NCBI GenBank assembly: GCA_934292805.1
Contig: CAKQXQ010000005.1
Coordinates: 1 to 64,000 of the forward strand
Direction: 5' to 3'
DNA length: 64,000 nucleotides
DNA from: an uncultured Roseburia sp.
GTDB lineage: Bacteria > Bacillota > Clostridia > Lachnospirales > Lachnospiraceae
The notes below the pieces were generated by a model, which was not told the DNA's origin, did no database searches, and worked only from the letters and a program-made list of their open reading frames with translations. A program made the translations under genes and the position numbers. Of this stretch, positions 1-7,911 are shown piece after piece; position 1 is the stretch's first letter; each line of letters starts with the position of its first letter.

Positions 1-1
1 C

Positions 2-757
2 GCGGCTGAATTTATGGATGCCTGCCGGGAACTGTTTGAGTGTGGAAGAGATTCTTGTGATGATAACCTTATGAACCACATTTTACGATCCATGAATCAG
101 TATATGGAAAAATATCCGGATGAAATCAAGGTTGGACTTGAATTTGCAGAATTAATATATGTATACGCTGTTGGTAAAATGGACAAAGACGCAATTTTAG
201 AGGCATTAGAGGCGAAAAACTATTATAAAGACCGGATTATTGAATATTCGAAAGAAAAATATATAAAATCTTTGCAGCAATACATAGAGATTAATTCGCA
301 GATATCTGAATTAGAGCGGGATGCATTAACAGGATTCAAAACCCGTAAGGCATATTACAAAGATATTGCAATCATCGAATGTGACGAGGAGATGTGTAAC
401 CAGCCGGTTGGCATCGCTTTTGCAGATGTGAATGGTCTAAAAAAAATCAATGACAATCTGGGACATGAAGCAGGAGATGAGCTGCTCGCAGCAATTGCGA
501 AAAAAATCATAACCATATTCCAGGAGGCAGGCTGTTACCGTTTTGGCGGGGACGAATTTATCATTCTGTCATTCGATAAAAGCGAGACAGACTTTCAAAA
601 TAAGCTGCAAAAGCTTTCAAAGCTATGGACGGCTGAATGTTCGGCTTCCATTGGAAGTGTCTGGTTAGAACATGCAAAGGACATTGAAAAGAATTTGTCA
701 GTTGCAGATGAGAAGATGTATGTGAATAAAAATTATTATTATAAAAATAGGTTTTAA
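2..757 (+). CDS. GGDEF-domain protein (probable diguanylate cyclase), 5' end outside the window
   Basis: This is the C-terminal part of a protein ending in a GGDEF domain, the family that makes the second messenger cyclic-di-GMP from two GTP. Counting from the first ATG at 14, the domain begins near residue 105 with the family's DALTGF opening. The active-site GGDEF is intact at residues 178-182. The RxxD inhibitory site expected just upstream is absent, so product inhibition through that site is unlikely. The reading frame is open to the window edge and the ATG at 14 has no ribosome binding site, so the gene probably starts further upstream. The first ~100 residues are helical and unrecognised. 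Confidence 0.85.
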   Translation, partial: AAEFMDACRELFECGRDSCDDNLMNHILRSMNQYMEKYPDEIKVGLEFAELIYVYAVGKMDKDAILEALEAKNYYKDRIIEYSKEKYIKSLQQYIEINSQISELERDALTGFKTRKAYYKDIAIIECDEEMCNQPVGIAFADVNGLKKINDNLGHEAGDELLAAIAKKIITIFQEAGCYRFGGDEFIILSFDKSETDFQNKLQKLSKLWTAECSASIGSVWLEHAKDIEKNLSVADEKMYVNKNYYYKNRF

Positions 758-789
758 CTAAAAAGGTTAGAAAAATTTCAAAAAACCAG

Positions 790-818
790 TTGACGTAATT
801 CAATTGTTATGCTATAGT
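790..818 (+). promoter_or_regulatory. Sigma-A type promoter of the rplU operon
   Basis: A TTGACG -35 (790-795) and a TATAGT -10 (813-818) are separated by exactly 17 bases. An extended -10 TG precedes the -10. Transcription would begin near 825, just before the leader structure of rplU. Confidence 0.75.
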
Positions 819-830
819 AACGAAGTATGC

Positions 831-880
831 CGCACAGTGAGGTCTCAAATTCTGCGTATTTGCAGAAACCACAACTGGCG
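831..880 (+). ncRNA. Candidate L21 ribosomal-protein leader
   Basis: The untranslated leader folds into two nested stems. The outer one pairs CGC/CAGT (831-838) with ACTG/GCG (874-880). The inner one pairs TTCTGC (850-855) with GCAGAA (862-867). Position and layout fit the known L21 leader of Firmicutes, an autoregulatory structure ahead of rplU-ysxB-rpmA. The match to that family is by eye and location, not by covariance search. Confidence 0.6.
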
Positions 881-904
881 AGTAATGATAATAGGAGGTG
901 CCAT

Positions 905-1210
905 ATGTACGCAATTATCGCAACAGGTGGTAAACAGTATAAAGTTTCCGAAGGTGATATCATTACCATTGAAAAACTTGGTGTTGAAGCTGGTGAGAAA
1001 GTAACTTTTGATCAGGTATTAGCAGTTTCTGACAACGGAATGAAAGTTGGAGCAGACGTAGCTAACGCAACTGTAGAAGCTTCTGTAGTGAAAGAAGGCA
1101 GAGCGAAAAAAGTTATCGTTTACAAGTATAAGAGAAAAACCGGTTATCACAAGAAAAACGGCCACAGACAGGCGTTTACACAGGTTAAGATCGAAAAAAT
1201 TAATGCGTAA
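905..1210 (+). CDS. rplU: 50S ribosomal protein L21
   Basis: L21 is a 101-residue large-subunit protein that binds 23S rRNA. It begins MYAIIATGGKQYKV and carries the basic C-terminal YKRKTGYHKKNGHRQ stretch typical of the family. The frame is open back to 827, but the ATG at 905 is the true start because AGGAGG lies at 893-898, six bases upstream, and the upstream part is the leader RNA. It opens the rplU-prp-rpmA operon, with 17 bases to the next gene. Confidence 0.97.
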   Translation: MYAIIATGGKQYKVSEGDIITIEKLGVEAGEKVTFDQVLAVSDNGMKVGADVANATVEASVVKEGRAKKVIVYKYKRKTGYHKKNGHRQAFTQVKIEKINA

Positions 1211-1227
1211 TCGATAGGAAGATTGTT

Positions 1228-1557
1228 ATGACAAAGATAACGATTTTCAGAAACCGGGATCAGGTATTTACAGGTTTTGACTGTCTTGGACATGCAGGGT
1301 ATGCAGAGGAAGGTGAAGACATCGTATGTGCGGGAATTTCTGCACTGGTGATCAACACGATCAATTCCCTTGGTGTTTACACGAAGGAGGAGTTCTCTAC
1401 AGATTCTGATGAAGAGACCGGAATGATCAGACTGAGGTTTGATGCTCCGGCAGGTCATGATGCTGATTTACTCATGAAGTCCATGGTTTTAGGCTTACAA
1501 GGAATACAAAATACTTATGGAAATGATTATATCATTCTAACATTCAAGGAGGTGTAA
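1228..1557 (+). CDS. prp: Ribosomal-processing cysteine protease Prp (YsxB)
   Basis: This 109-residue protein belongs to the YsxB/Prp family, the cysteine protease that removes the N-terminal extension of L27 in Firmicutes and related bacteria. The catalytic His lies in GHAGYA and the catalytic Cys in DIVCAGISAL, with the usual spacing. It sits between L21 and its substrate L27, three bases before the latter, and its last codons overlap the L27 ribosome binding site. Prp cleavage is essential for L27 function in Staphylococcus aureus; the same role is inferred here from the extended L27 next door. Confidence 0.93.
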   Translation: MTKITIFRNRDQVFTGFDCLGHAGYAEEGEDIVCAGISALVINTINSLGVYTKEEFSTDSDEETGMIRLRFDAPAGHDADLLMKSMVLGLQGIQNTYGNDYIILTFKEV

Positions 1558-1560
1558 GAC

Positions 1561-1845
1561 ATGATGAATATGAACCTTCAGTTTTTCGCTCATAAAAAGG
1601 GTGTTGGTTCTACAAAGAACGGACGTGACTCTGAATCTAAGAGATTAGGTGCTAAGAGAGCAGACGGACAGTTCGTAAAAGCTGGTAATATTATTTACAG
1701 ACAGCGTGGAACAAAGATTCATCCAGGTGTTAATGTAGGAATCGGTGGAGATGACACATTATTCGCTTTAACAGATGGTATCTTAAGATTCGAGAGAAAA
1801 GGAAGAGATAAGAAACAGGCTTCCGTTTATCCAGTAGCTGAATAA
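1561..1845 (+). CDS. rpmA: 50S ribosomal protein L27 with cleavable N-terminal extension
   Basis: L27 reaches into the peptidyl-transferase centre. This 94-residue copy begins MMNMNLQFFAHKKGVG. The NLQFF prefix is the Firmicute extension that Prp removes, exposing the mature N-terminus that contacts tRNA. The body (GSTKNGRDSESKRLG onward) is canonical. AGGAGG at 1547-1552 sits eight bases before the first of two adjacent ATG codons. A hairpin terminator follows. Confidence 0.97.
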   Translation: MMNMNLQFFAHKKGVGSTKNGRDSESKRLGAKRADGQFVKAGNIIYRQRGTKIHPGVNVGIGGDDTLFALTDGILRFERKGRDKKQASVYPVAE

Positions 1846-1859
1846 TAAGATGAACAATG

Positions 1860-1897
1860 GACCCGACTATTTGTATAGATAGCCGGGTTCTTATTGT
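1860..1897 (+). terminator. Intrinsic terminator after rpmA
   Basis: ACCCGACTAT (1861-1870) pairs with ATAGCCGGGT (1879-1888) with one mismatch and is followed by a T-rich tract. It ends the rplU operon; obg would need read-through or its own promoter. Confidence 0.75.
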
Positions 1898-1945
1898 TTT
1901 CGTATAGAGTATGGCAGGACAGCCGTACACTTAAAGGAGAATATT

Positions 1946-3229
1946 ATGTTTGCAGACAGAGCAACAATTATTATAAAATCCGGAAAAGGCGGAAACGGCC
2001 ATGTCAGCTTCCGCCGGGAAAAATATGTGCCGAACGGAGGTCCGGACGGTGGTGATGGAGGACGTGGCGGAGATGTGATCTTCGTTGTAGATGAAGGGAT
2101 GAACACACTGACAGACTTCCGTCACAGACGCAAGTTTGCCGCTGAAAACGGAGAAGAAGGCGGCAAGAAAAAGTGTCATGGAAAAGATGGCGCAGATCTG
2201 ATCTTAAAGGTTCCGGCCGGAACAGTGATCAAGGATGCAGAAACAGACAAAGTAATTGCCGATATGTCTGGCGACAATAAACGCCAGGTGATCCTTAAGG
2301 GAGGACGTGGCGGACAGGGAAATGTCCACTATGCCACAGCAACAATGCAGGCTCCGAAATACGCACAGCCGGGTGGAGAAGGCATTGAGATCGAAGTGAA
2401 ACTGGAGCTGAAGGTGATCGCTGATGTGGGACTTGTCGGATTTCCGAATGTCGGAAAATCTACACTGTTATCCCGCGTGACGAATGCACAGCCGAAAATT
2501 GCCAATTATCACTTTACAACACTTCAGCCAAACCTCGGTGTTGTTGACCTGGATGGAGCGAAAGGTTTTGTGATCGCTGATATCCCGGGACTGATCGAAG
2601 GCGCATCGGAAGGTGTCGGACTTGGACTGGAATTTTTACGTCATATTGACCGTACCAGAGTTATGATCCATGTAGTTGATGCTGCAGGAACAGAGGGACG
2701 TGATCCGATCGCAGATATCAAGGCGATTGAAAAAGAGCTGGCAGCTTATGATCCGGAGATGTTAAAGAAGCCACAGGTGATCGCAGCGAACAAGATCGAT
2801 TCCATCTATGGTGATGAGAATGAGATCATTAAGGCTTTAAAAGATGAATTTGAAAAAGATGGCATCAAAGTATTCCCGATTTCCGCAGTCAGTGGAAAAG
2901 GACTGAAGGAACTCTTATATCATGTCAGCAATCTTCTGGAAACATGCGGCAGGGAACCGGTTGTTTATGAGCAGGAATACGATCCGGCATTACGATTCTT
3001 CAGAGATGAACCGTATACGATCACAATGGAAGACGATGAGACTTTCGTTGTAGAAGGACCGAAGATCGAGAAGATGTTAGGATACACGAATATTGATACA
3101 GAGAAGGGATTCCTCTTCTTCCAACGTTTCTTAAAAGAACAGGGGATTTTGGCAGATCTGGAAGAACACGGAATACAGGAAGGCGATACTGTGAAGATGT
3201 ATGGCCATGCATTTGAGTATTACAAGTAG
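1946..3229 (+). CDS. obg: Obg family GTPase
   Basis: Obg is an essential GTPase that binds the 50S subunit and links ribosome assembly to growth and stress. The 427-residue protein has the three expected parts. They are a glycine-rich Obg fold (about 1-158, with repeated GGDGGRGGD-type runs), a GTPase domain with the G1 loop GFPNVGKST at 165-173, DIPG near 212 and NKID at 282-285, and a C-terminal OCT domain (about 355-427). An AAAGGAG precedes the ATG. It is followed at 17 bases by yhbY. Confidence 0.97.
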   Translation: MFADRATIIIKSGKGGNGHVSFRREKYVPNGGPDGGDGGRGGDVIFVVDEGMNTLTDFRHRRKFAAENGEEGGKKKCHGKDGADLILKVPAGTVIKDAETDKVIADMSGDNKRQVILKGGRGGQGNVHYATATMQAPKYAQPGGEGIEIEVKLELKVIADVGLVGFPNVGKSTLLSRVTNAQPKIANYHFTTLQPNLGVVDLDGAKGFVIADIPGLIEGASEGVGLGLEFLRHIDRTRVMIHVVDAAGTEGRDPIADIKAIEKELAAYDPEMLKKPQVIAANKIDSIYGDENEIIKALKDEFEKDGIKVFPISAVSGKGLKELLYHVSNLLETCGREPVVYEQEYDPALRFFRDEPYTITMEDDETFVVEGPKIEKMLGYTNIDTEKGFLFFQRFLKEQGILADLEEHGIQEGDTVKMYGHAFEYYK

Positions 3230-3246
3230 AAAGGAATGGTAACGTT

Positions 3247-3546
3247 ATGAATCTTACAAGCAAACAGCGTGCTTATCTGGGAAGCCAGGCAAGTACAATG
3301 AATTCTATCTATCAGATTGGAAAAGCAAGTCTGACACCTGAGATCATCAATGGATTGGATGAGGCTCTTGAAAAACGCGAGCTGATCAAGATTTCAGTGC
3401 TTAAAAACTGTATTGATGATCCAAGAGAGATCGCACAGATTATTTCTGAAAGAACACATTCTGTTGTTGTAAAAGTGATCGGTAAGAAAATTATTCTTTT
3501 CCGTCAGGCGAAGAAAGACAGCAAATACGAACTTCCGACAAAATAA
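3247..3546 (+). CDS. yhbY: YhbY-type CRM-domain RNA-binding protein
   Basis: This 99-residue protein is almost entirely one CRM domain, an RNA-binding fold associated with pre-50S particles. It starts MNLTSKQRAYL and contains the GKASLTPEIINGLDEAL stretch and the VIGKKIILFR loop characteristic of YhbY. It lies between obg and nadD and is three bases from nadD, consistent with a co-transcribed ribosome-assembly group. Confidence 0.93.
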   Translation: MNLTSKQRAYLGSQASTMNSIYQIGKASLTPEIINGLDEALEKRELIKISVLKNCIDDPREIAQIISERTHSVVVKVIGKKIILFRQAKKDSKYELPTK

Positions 3547-3549
3547 GAT

Positions 3550-4167
3550 ATGGGCGACAGAAAGAAAATAGGGATTTTTGGCGGATCCTTTGATCCGATC
3601 CATAATGGACATCTGGCAATTGCAGATGCAGCTTATCGGGAATTCAGGCTGGATGAGGTATGGTTTATCCCTGCAGGTCATTCGCCGAATAAGGATGAAA
3701 ATGGCATGACACCACCAGAACTTCGGGCAGACATGGTGGCTCTTGCAATCGAGCCATACCCTTATTTCCGGTTATCAAGAATGGAGATCAACGCAGACGG
3801 AACCAGTTATACGTATCTGACACTTACCAAATTAAAAGAGCAATATCCGGATACAGAATTATATTTTATCATGGGTGCAGATTCCCTGGATTATCTGGAG
3901 GACTGGTGCCATCCGGAGATTATCTGTGAAAAGGCTGTGATTTTGGTTGCAGTCAGGGAACAGTGGGATTTACAGGCAGTCAGAAAGAAGATAGACCAGA
4001 TCGAGGATCTGTTTGAGGCACGTATTTTTCCACTGACCTGTCCACGGTTTGATGCAGCATCAAGAGATATCCGCAAAGAGATAAGAGATGGTGGAGATGC
4101 CAAAGATCTGATACCGGAAAACGTACTGCAATTTATCAGGGAACATCATTTATATGACAGACCATAG
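3550..4167 (+). CDS. nadD: Nicotinate-nucleotide adenylyltransferase
   Basis: NadD transfers AMP from ATP to nicotinate mononucleotide in NAD synthesis. The nucleotidyltransferase signature GGSFDPIHNGH spans residues 11-21 with the HxGH motif at 18-21. The C-terminal ASRDIRKEIRDG is the family's phosphate-binding SxxxIR region. Its length, 205 residues, is normal. It starts three bases after yhbY and is followed by yqeK, the usual neighbour in Firmicutes. Confidence 0.96.
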   Translation: MGDRKKIGIFGGSFDPIHNGHLAIADAAYREFRLDEVWFIPAGHSPNKDENGMTPPELRADMVALAIEPYPYFRLSRMEINADGTSYTYLTLTKLKEQYPDTELYFIMGADSLDYLEDWCHPEIICEKAVILVAVREQWDLQAVRKKIDQIEDLFEARIFPLTCPRFDAASRDIRKEIRDGGDAKDLIPENVLQFIREHHLYDRP

Positions 4168-4214
4168 AGTATCCCAATACTTTTTACAGCATTGGCAGCT
4201 TGGAGGACAGACAG

Positions 4215-4790
4215 ATGGAACTTACAGAAATGAAAAAGAAGTTAAAAAAAGCGCAGGATAAGGATCGCTATGAGCATACGAAGGGTGTCATGTATACAGC
4301 AGCCTGTCTGGCAATGGCACACGGATATGATATGCACAAAGCAATGCAGGCCGGACTTTTGCATGATTGTGCAAAATGTATTCCGAATGATGAAAAGCTT
4401 CGTTTGTGCGAGGAAAACGATATATTAGTGACATCTATTGAGAAGGAAAATCCTTTTTTGCTTCATGCCAAATTAGGAGCTTTGCTCGCACGCACAGAGT
4501 ATGGCATAACAGATCCGCAGATTTTACATGCAATCAAGGTGCACACTACCGGTGAACCGGATATGAATATCCTTGATAAGATCATTTATATTGCCGATTA
4601 TATTGAACCAAACCGCGATAAGGCAACGAATCTGGAACATGTGAGGGAATTAGCCTTTCGCAATCTGGATGTCTGTATGGCCGAAATACTGCATGATACG
4701 CTTATCTACCTGAAAAAGCGTGGAGGAAATATTGATCCTGCAACCCAGATGACATATGAGTTTTACAAAGGTTACAAAGAAAATATCTGA
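4215..4790 (+). CDS. yqeK: YqeK-type HD-domain hydrolase
   Basis: YqeK proteins are HD-domain metal enzymes shown to hydrolyse diadenosine tetraphosphate symmetrically. The metal ligands are visible as His21 and the HD pair His50-Asp51 (LLHDCAK). The frame opens at a TTG at 4200, but that codon lies in the GGAGG ribosome binding site (4202-4206). The ATG at 4215 is eight bases further on and is chosen, giving 191 residues. It sits between nadD and rsfS, the standard Firmicute order. Confidence 0.92.
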   Translation: MELTEMKKKLKKAQDKDRYEHTKGVMYTAACLAMAHGYDMHKAMQAGLLHDCAKCIPNDEKLRLCEENDILVTSIEKENPFLLHAKLGALLARTEYGITDPQILHAIKVHTTGEPDMNILDKIIYIADYIEPNRDKATNLEHVRELAFRNLDVCMAEILHDTLIYLKKRGGNIDPATQMTYEFYKGYKENI

Positions 4791-4817
4791 TTTGAAAATA
4801 GATTTTTGGAGGATTTT

Positions 4818-5165
4818 ATGACAGCAAAAGAAATTGCAAAAATAGCAGTAAATGCATTAGAAGATAGAAAAGCAGAAGATGTGACAGTGATCGATATCAG
4901 CGAGATCTCTCCGATTGCCGATTATTTTATCATTGCAAACGGAACGAACCAGAACCAGCTGCAGGCTATGAAAGATGCTGCAGATGAAGCATTATATAAA
5001 GCCGGTGTGAAGGTACAGCAGGTCGAGGGAAACCAGAGTTCTACATGGATCCTTATGGATTATGGCGATATCATTATTCATATTTTCTCAAAAGAAGACC
5101 GTCTTTTCTATGATCTTGAAAGAACATGGAGAGATGGAAAAATCATCGATGTAAATGAATTATAA
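4818..5165 (+). CDS. rsfS: Ribosomal silencing factor RsfS
   Basis: RsfS binds L14 on the 50S subunit and blocks subunit joining when nutrients run short. The 115-residue protein has the family's DISEISPIADYFIIANG and WILMDYGDIIIHIF segments. An upstream TTG (4806) overlaps the GGAGG at 4808-4812, so the ATG at 4818 is taken as the start. It closes the obg-to-rsfS group and is followed by a strong hairpin terminator. Confidence 0.95.
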   Translation: MTAKEIAKIAVNALEDRKAEDVTVIDISEISPIADYFIIANGTNQNQLQAMKDAADEALYKAGVKVQQVEGNQSSTWILMDYGDIIIHIFSKEDRLFYDLERTWRDGKIIDVNEL

Positions 5166-5178
5166 TTAAAGTATAAAA

Positions 5179-5226
5179 GAACGCACTGTTAATTGTCTGT
5201 AAGACAATTGGCAGTGCATTCTTTTA
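5179..5226. terminator. Bidirectional terminator between rsfS and lexA
   Basis: A 16-base arm starting GCACTG (5183) pairs with the arm ending CAGTGC (5217), with two wobbles. The stem is flanked by A-rich and T-rich tracts on both sides, so it can end both rsfS (+) and lexA (-). Confidence 0.8.
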
Positions 5227-5237
5227 TTGGTAAGTAA

Positions 5238-5852
5238 TTATAAGAAACGGAATACACCGAATACTTTACCTAAAACAGTACATTCATCCACGATGATCGG
5301 ATCCATAGTATCGTTCTCAGGCTGCAGACGGAAATGACCGTTCTCTTTATAAAATGTTTTGACTGTTGCGGAGTCGTCAACAAGTGCAACAACGATATCG
5401 CCATTCTCAGCATCCGGCTGTTGCTTTACAAGAACGCTGTCACCATTAAGAATACCGGCGTTGATCATACTTTCACCCTTGACTCTCAGCATGAAGGTAT
5501 CCTTGTTCGGCATAAATTCTGCAGGTATCGGGAAATAGTTCTCAATATTCTCAGTTGCAAGGATCGGTTCTCCGGCTGCAACCTGGCCAAGCATTGGCAC
5601 ATTGACGATCTCTCTTCTTGTGAGATTAAAATCATCATCCAGGATCTCGATCGCTCTTGGCTTGGTCGGATCTCTTCTTATATAGCCGTTCTTCTCGAGT
5701 GTTTCAAGATGAGAATGTACACTGGAGGTGGACTTTAAGTGGACTGCCTCACATATCTCACGTACTGCAGGCGGATATCCTTTGTTTAAGATTTCATTCT
5801 TGATATATTCTAAAATTTCTCTCTGCTTATCGCTGATCTTTCCGTATGCCAT
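5238..5852 (-). CDS. lexA: LexA SOS repressor
   Basis: LexA represses DNA-damage genes and self-cleaves when RecA filaments form. The 204-residue protein has an N-terminal winged helix-turn-helix (about 1-65) and a C-terminal S24 peptidase. The Ala93-Gly94 scissile bond, Ser128 (GESM) and Lys165 (ATVK) are all present, so it should be cleavable. It diverges from a LysM gene across a region with four LexA-type boxes, as Bacillus lexA does from yneA. A bidirectional terminator follows. Confidence 0.97.
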   Translation of the reverse strand: MAYGKISDKQREILEYIKNEILNKGYPPAVREICEAVHLKSTSSVHSHLETLEKNGYIRRDPTKPRAIEILDDDFNLTRREIVNVPMLGQVAAGEPILATENIENYFPIPAEFMPNKDTFMLRVKGESMINAGILNGDSVLVKQQPDAENGDIVVALVDDSATVKTFYKENGHFRLQPENDTMDPIIVDECTVLGKVFGVFRFL

Positions 5853-5921
5853 AAATGCCTCCTAAATATATTGTAATGGACAGATTAAAACTGTTTTGAT
5901 CAAATAATATTTCATATTTAT

Positions 5922-5950
5922 ATAGTAACATATAGGATATTCAAATGCAA
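5922..5950 (-). promoter_or_regulatory. Candidate lexA promoter
   Basis: Read on the minus strand, TTGCAT (5945-5950) and TACTAT (5922-5927) are 17 bases apart and lead into lexA. The nearest LexA box lies about 10 bases upstream of this -35. Confidence 0.5.
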
Positions 5951-5960
5951 ACATATATTC

Positions 5961-5974
5961 CGAAAATTTGTTCG
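5961..5974. promoter_or_regulatory. LexA box 1
   Basis: CGAAAATTTGTTCG matches the Gram-positive SOS consensus CGAACRNRYGTTCG except for two positions and keeps the outer CGAA/TTCG symmetry. It lies between the two divergent promoters. Confidence 0.6.
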
Positions 5975-5983
5975 AATTTTATA

Positions 5984-6012
5984 TTGACAAACATGCGTTC
6001 TGGTTGTATGAT
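5984..6012 (+). promoter_or_regulatory. Consensus sigma-A promoter of the LysM gene
   Basis: A perfect TTGACA -35 (5984-5989) and a TATGAT -10 (6007-6012) have a 17-base spacer. LexA box 2 begins inside the -35 and fills the spacer, a position that would block polymerase. Confidence 0.8.
5988..6001. promoter_or_regulatory. LexA box 2
   Basis: CAAACATGCGTTCT fits CGAACRNRYGTTCG with only the second and last positions off. It overlaps the -35 and spacer of the LysM promoter. Confidence 0.7.
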
Positions 6013-6021
6013 ACAGGCATA

Positions 6022-6035
6022 CAAACAAATGTTCG
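6022..6035. promoter_or_regulatory. LexA box 3
   Basis: CAAACAAATGTTCG differs from CGAACRNRYGTTCG at one position. It lies at or just after the predicted transcription start of the LysM gene. Confidence 0.75.
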
Positions 6036-6048
6036 CAACAGATGTTCG
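6035..6048. promoter_or_regulatory. LexA box 4
   Basis: GCAACAGATGTTCG matches the consensus at 12 of 14 positions. It abuts box 3 (13-base repeat), suggesting side-by-side LexA dimers. Confidence 0.65.
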
Positions 6049-6069
6049 GCGTACAGTGGGAGGAATGTT

Positions 6070-6468
6070 ATGATGAGTACGAAGGCAGGAGCAGCGGGAA
6101 GACAACAGGCAGGAAGACAGATGGCAAGGAACAGGGCAGAAGTGGTACGGGATGAGAAGATTGTTCTGGTATCAGTGGTATTTCTTGTGGCTGCAATTTT
6201 AATAGGAATGATGTCTTTTGGTGCAGTCAGAACGCAGGCTGCTTCTTCCGAGATCAGCAGGAAGTACTACACTGTAGTAGAAGTACAGAGTGGCGACAGC
6301 TTATGGTCGATCGCTTCCGACTATATTACCGATGATTATAAAGATATGAATGCATACATTGAAGAAGTACGGAATATTAATAAGATACTTGGCGATGATA
6401 TACGCACCGGACAGAGTCTGACCGTTCCTTATTACGTGAAGACAGTGATCACTGCTGAAAGAGAATAG
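6070..6468 (+). CDS. YneA-like LysM membrane protein, probable SOS division inhibitor
   Basis: This 132-residue protein has a basic N-terminus, one membrane segment (about 31-50) and an outward-facing LysM peptidoglycan-binding domain (about 67-121, containing VQSGDSLWSIASDY). This architecture, and its position divergent from lexA, match Bacillus YneA, which delays septation during DNA damage. The frame is open from 5968, but that part is the promoter. GGGAGG at 6058-6063 supports ATG 6070 or 6073. The role is inferred from architecture and context. Confidence 0.85.
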   Translation: MMSTKAGAAGRQQAGRQMARNRAEVVRDEKIVLVSVVFLVAAILIGMMSFGAVRTQAASSEISRKYYTVVEVQSGDSLWSIASDYITDDYKDMNAYIEEVRNINKILGDDIRTGQSLTVPYYVKTVITAERE

Positions 6469-6655
6469 GTAACAGACGTAAGCTACAGGTTCGCCATGTG
6501 CTGGGTTTGTTCGTTTTTCATATATTTACAGGTATGTTTATTCCTGATTCAAAGGTATGTCTGTTGTTATTTACTGCAGGATAAGTTATAATAGACATGT
6601 TGACTGCCTGGTACATAAGACAGTTTAGGATTATTTTGAGTTATGGAGAGAATAT

Positions 6656-7384
6656 ATGTTGCGGTTTCTATATGTTATTTTTATGAATCTTTTCCGGGCA
6701 CCTTACATGATCACGAAGATGCGTCACGAAGCAGATCATCCGGAAAAGTATTCAGCCGAAGAACGGTATGATCTTGCAAGGCATTGCGTCCGTCTTATGA
6801 AAGTGACGGGGGCGATTCATACGAGAGCATTCGGACAGGAGAATCTCCCACAAGAAGGTGGATACATGCTGTATCCGAATCACCAGGGGAAATATGATGC
6901 ATTAGGCATTGTTCATACACATAAGAACACATGTTCTATAGTAATGGATAAAGCCAAATCAAACACCATTCTGGTGAAAGAATTTATAGATCTTTTAGAG
7001 GGAAAGCGTTTAGACAAGAAAGATGTCAGACAGGCACTGACAATTATTAATGAAGTATCAGAAGATGTAAAAAATGGAAAGCGTTACATCTTATTTCCAG
7101 AAGGCGGATATGATTTTAATAACAGAAACCGGGTATGTGATTTTAAGGCAGGTAGTTTTAAAATAGCATTGAAAACAAAGGCACCGATCATTCCGGTTGC
7201 GTTGATTGATTCATATAAAGTGTTTAATAGTTTTTGCCTTACACCGGTTACAACGCAGGTTCATTATCTCGAACCTATCCTTTATGAAGAATATGGCTCC
7301 TTAAAGACACAGGAAATTGCAGCGATGGTGAAGGATCGTATTAATGCAAAAATCTGTGAAGTATTGGAAACAGCCCCAAAATAA
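6656..7384 (+). CDS. PlsC-type 1-acylglycerol-3-phosphate acyltransferase
   Basis: The protein should acylate a lysophospholipid at the membrane in phospholipid synthesis. The acyltransferase HX4D motif is His76-Asp81 (NHQGKYD) and the downstream FPEGG motif is at 147-151. The N-terminal 20 residues are hydrophobic and may anchor it. Its 242 residues fit the family. It appears monocistronic: 187 bases separate it from the LysM gene and a hairpin terminator follows. No feature in the preceding gap was recognised. Confidence 0.88.
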   Translation: MLRFLYVIFMNLFRAPYMITKMRHEADHPEKYSAEERYDLARHCVRLMKVTGAIHTRAFGQENLPQEGGYMLYPNHQGKYDALGIVHTHKNTCSIVMDKAKSNTILVKEFIDLLEGKRLDKKDVRQALTIINEVSEDVKNGKRYILFPEGGYDFNNRNRVCDFKAGSFKIALKTKAPIIPVALIDSYKVFNSFCLTPVTTQVHYLEPILYEEYGSLKTQEIAAMVKDRINAKICEVLETAPK

Positions 7385-7405
7385 GAAAATTAAGATAACG
7401 AAAAG

Positions 7406-7448
7406 AAAATCACTTGAGGTACAGGCAAACTGTATTTCAGGTGATTTT
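7406..7448 (+). terminator. Intrinsic terminator after the acyltransferase
   Basis: A long stem pairs AAATCACTTGAGGTACAG with CTGTATTTCAGGTGATTT through a five-base loop, with wobbles, and ends in TTTTT. Confidence 0.8.
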
Positions 7449-7558
7449 TGGTTTTACTTACATTTTACGGAAAATTTAAATATTGTTGATAGAAAGCAAA
7501 CACCATCTGGCAGATAATAATATCAAAGAAATTAAAAAACAGTTTTAAAATTTGAAGA

Positions 7559-7816
7559 ATGTCGGGTGGTTTGTTTATGATGAGATTATGGAAATATGTA
7601 GATGCGAAAAAATTAGATAATAAAAGCAAAGCAATTACTTTTTTGATCATGAATATTATATTGTGGTCAGGTATCGCTTTTCTGCTCAGTCTTATCGCAG
7701 GTGTATTCTGTGGATACAGTGCCGAATGGGTGGAGTGGACAGTGATCATTACAGGTTATGCAGGAATCGGAATGGGATTCTTTGGAGGATTTATTTATTA
7801 TATGCGTCAGGCATAA
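7559..7816 (+). CDS. Small two-span membrane protein, unknown function
   Basis: An 85-residue open frame with a charged N-terminus and two hydrophobic segments (about 27-49 and 60-82) ending in a glycine-rich GYAGIGMGFFGGFIYY stretch. I do not recognise the family. The start is uncertain: ATG 7559 and ATG 7577 both lack a strong ribosome binding site, though a GGGTGG precedes the second. It lies between a terminator and the ABC transporter pair. Confidence 0.6.
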   Translation: MSGGLFMMRLWKYVDAKKLDNKSKAITFLIMNIILWSGIAFLLSLIAGVFCGYSAEWVEWTVIITGYAGIGMGFFGGFIYYMRQA

Positions 7817-7840
7817 GGATATTTGTCAGGTTACATAAGA

Positions 7841-7894
7841 ATGCCCAGTCAGGTTTGCAATACAAAATCAGTATTGACAAATCAGGCTGGGCAT
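7841..7894. repeat. Long imperfect inverted repeat
   Basis: ATGCCCAG...CAATAC pairs with GTATTG...CTGGGCAT, giving arms of about 23 bases with a few mismatches and a seven-base loop. There is no T-tract on either side, so it is not a clear terminator. Confidence 0.6.
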
Positions 7895-7911
7895 ATTAAA
7901 ATGAGACAGGT

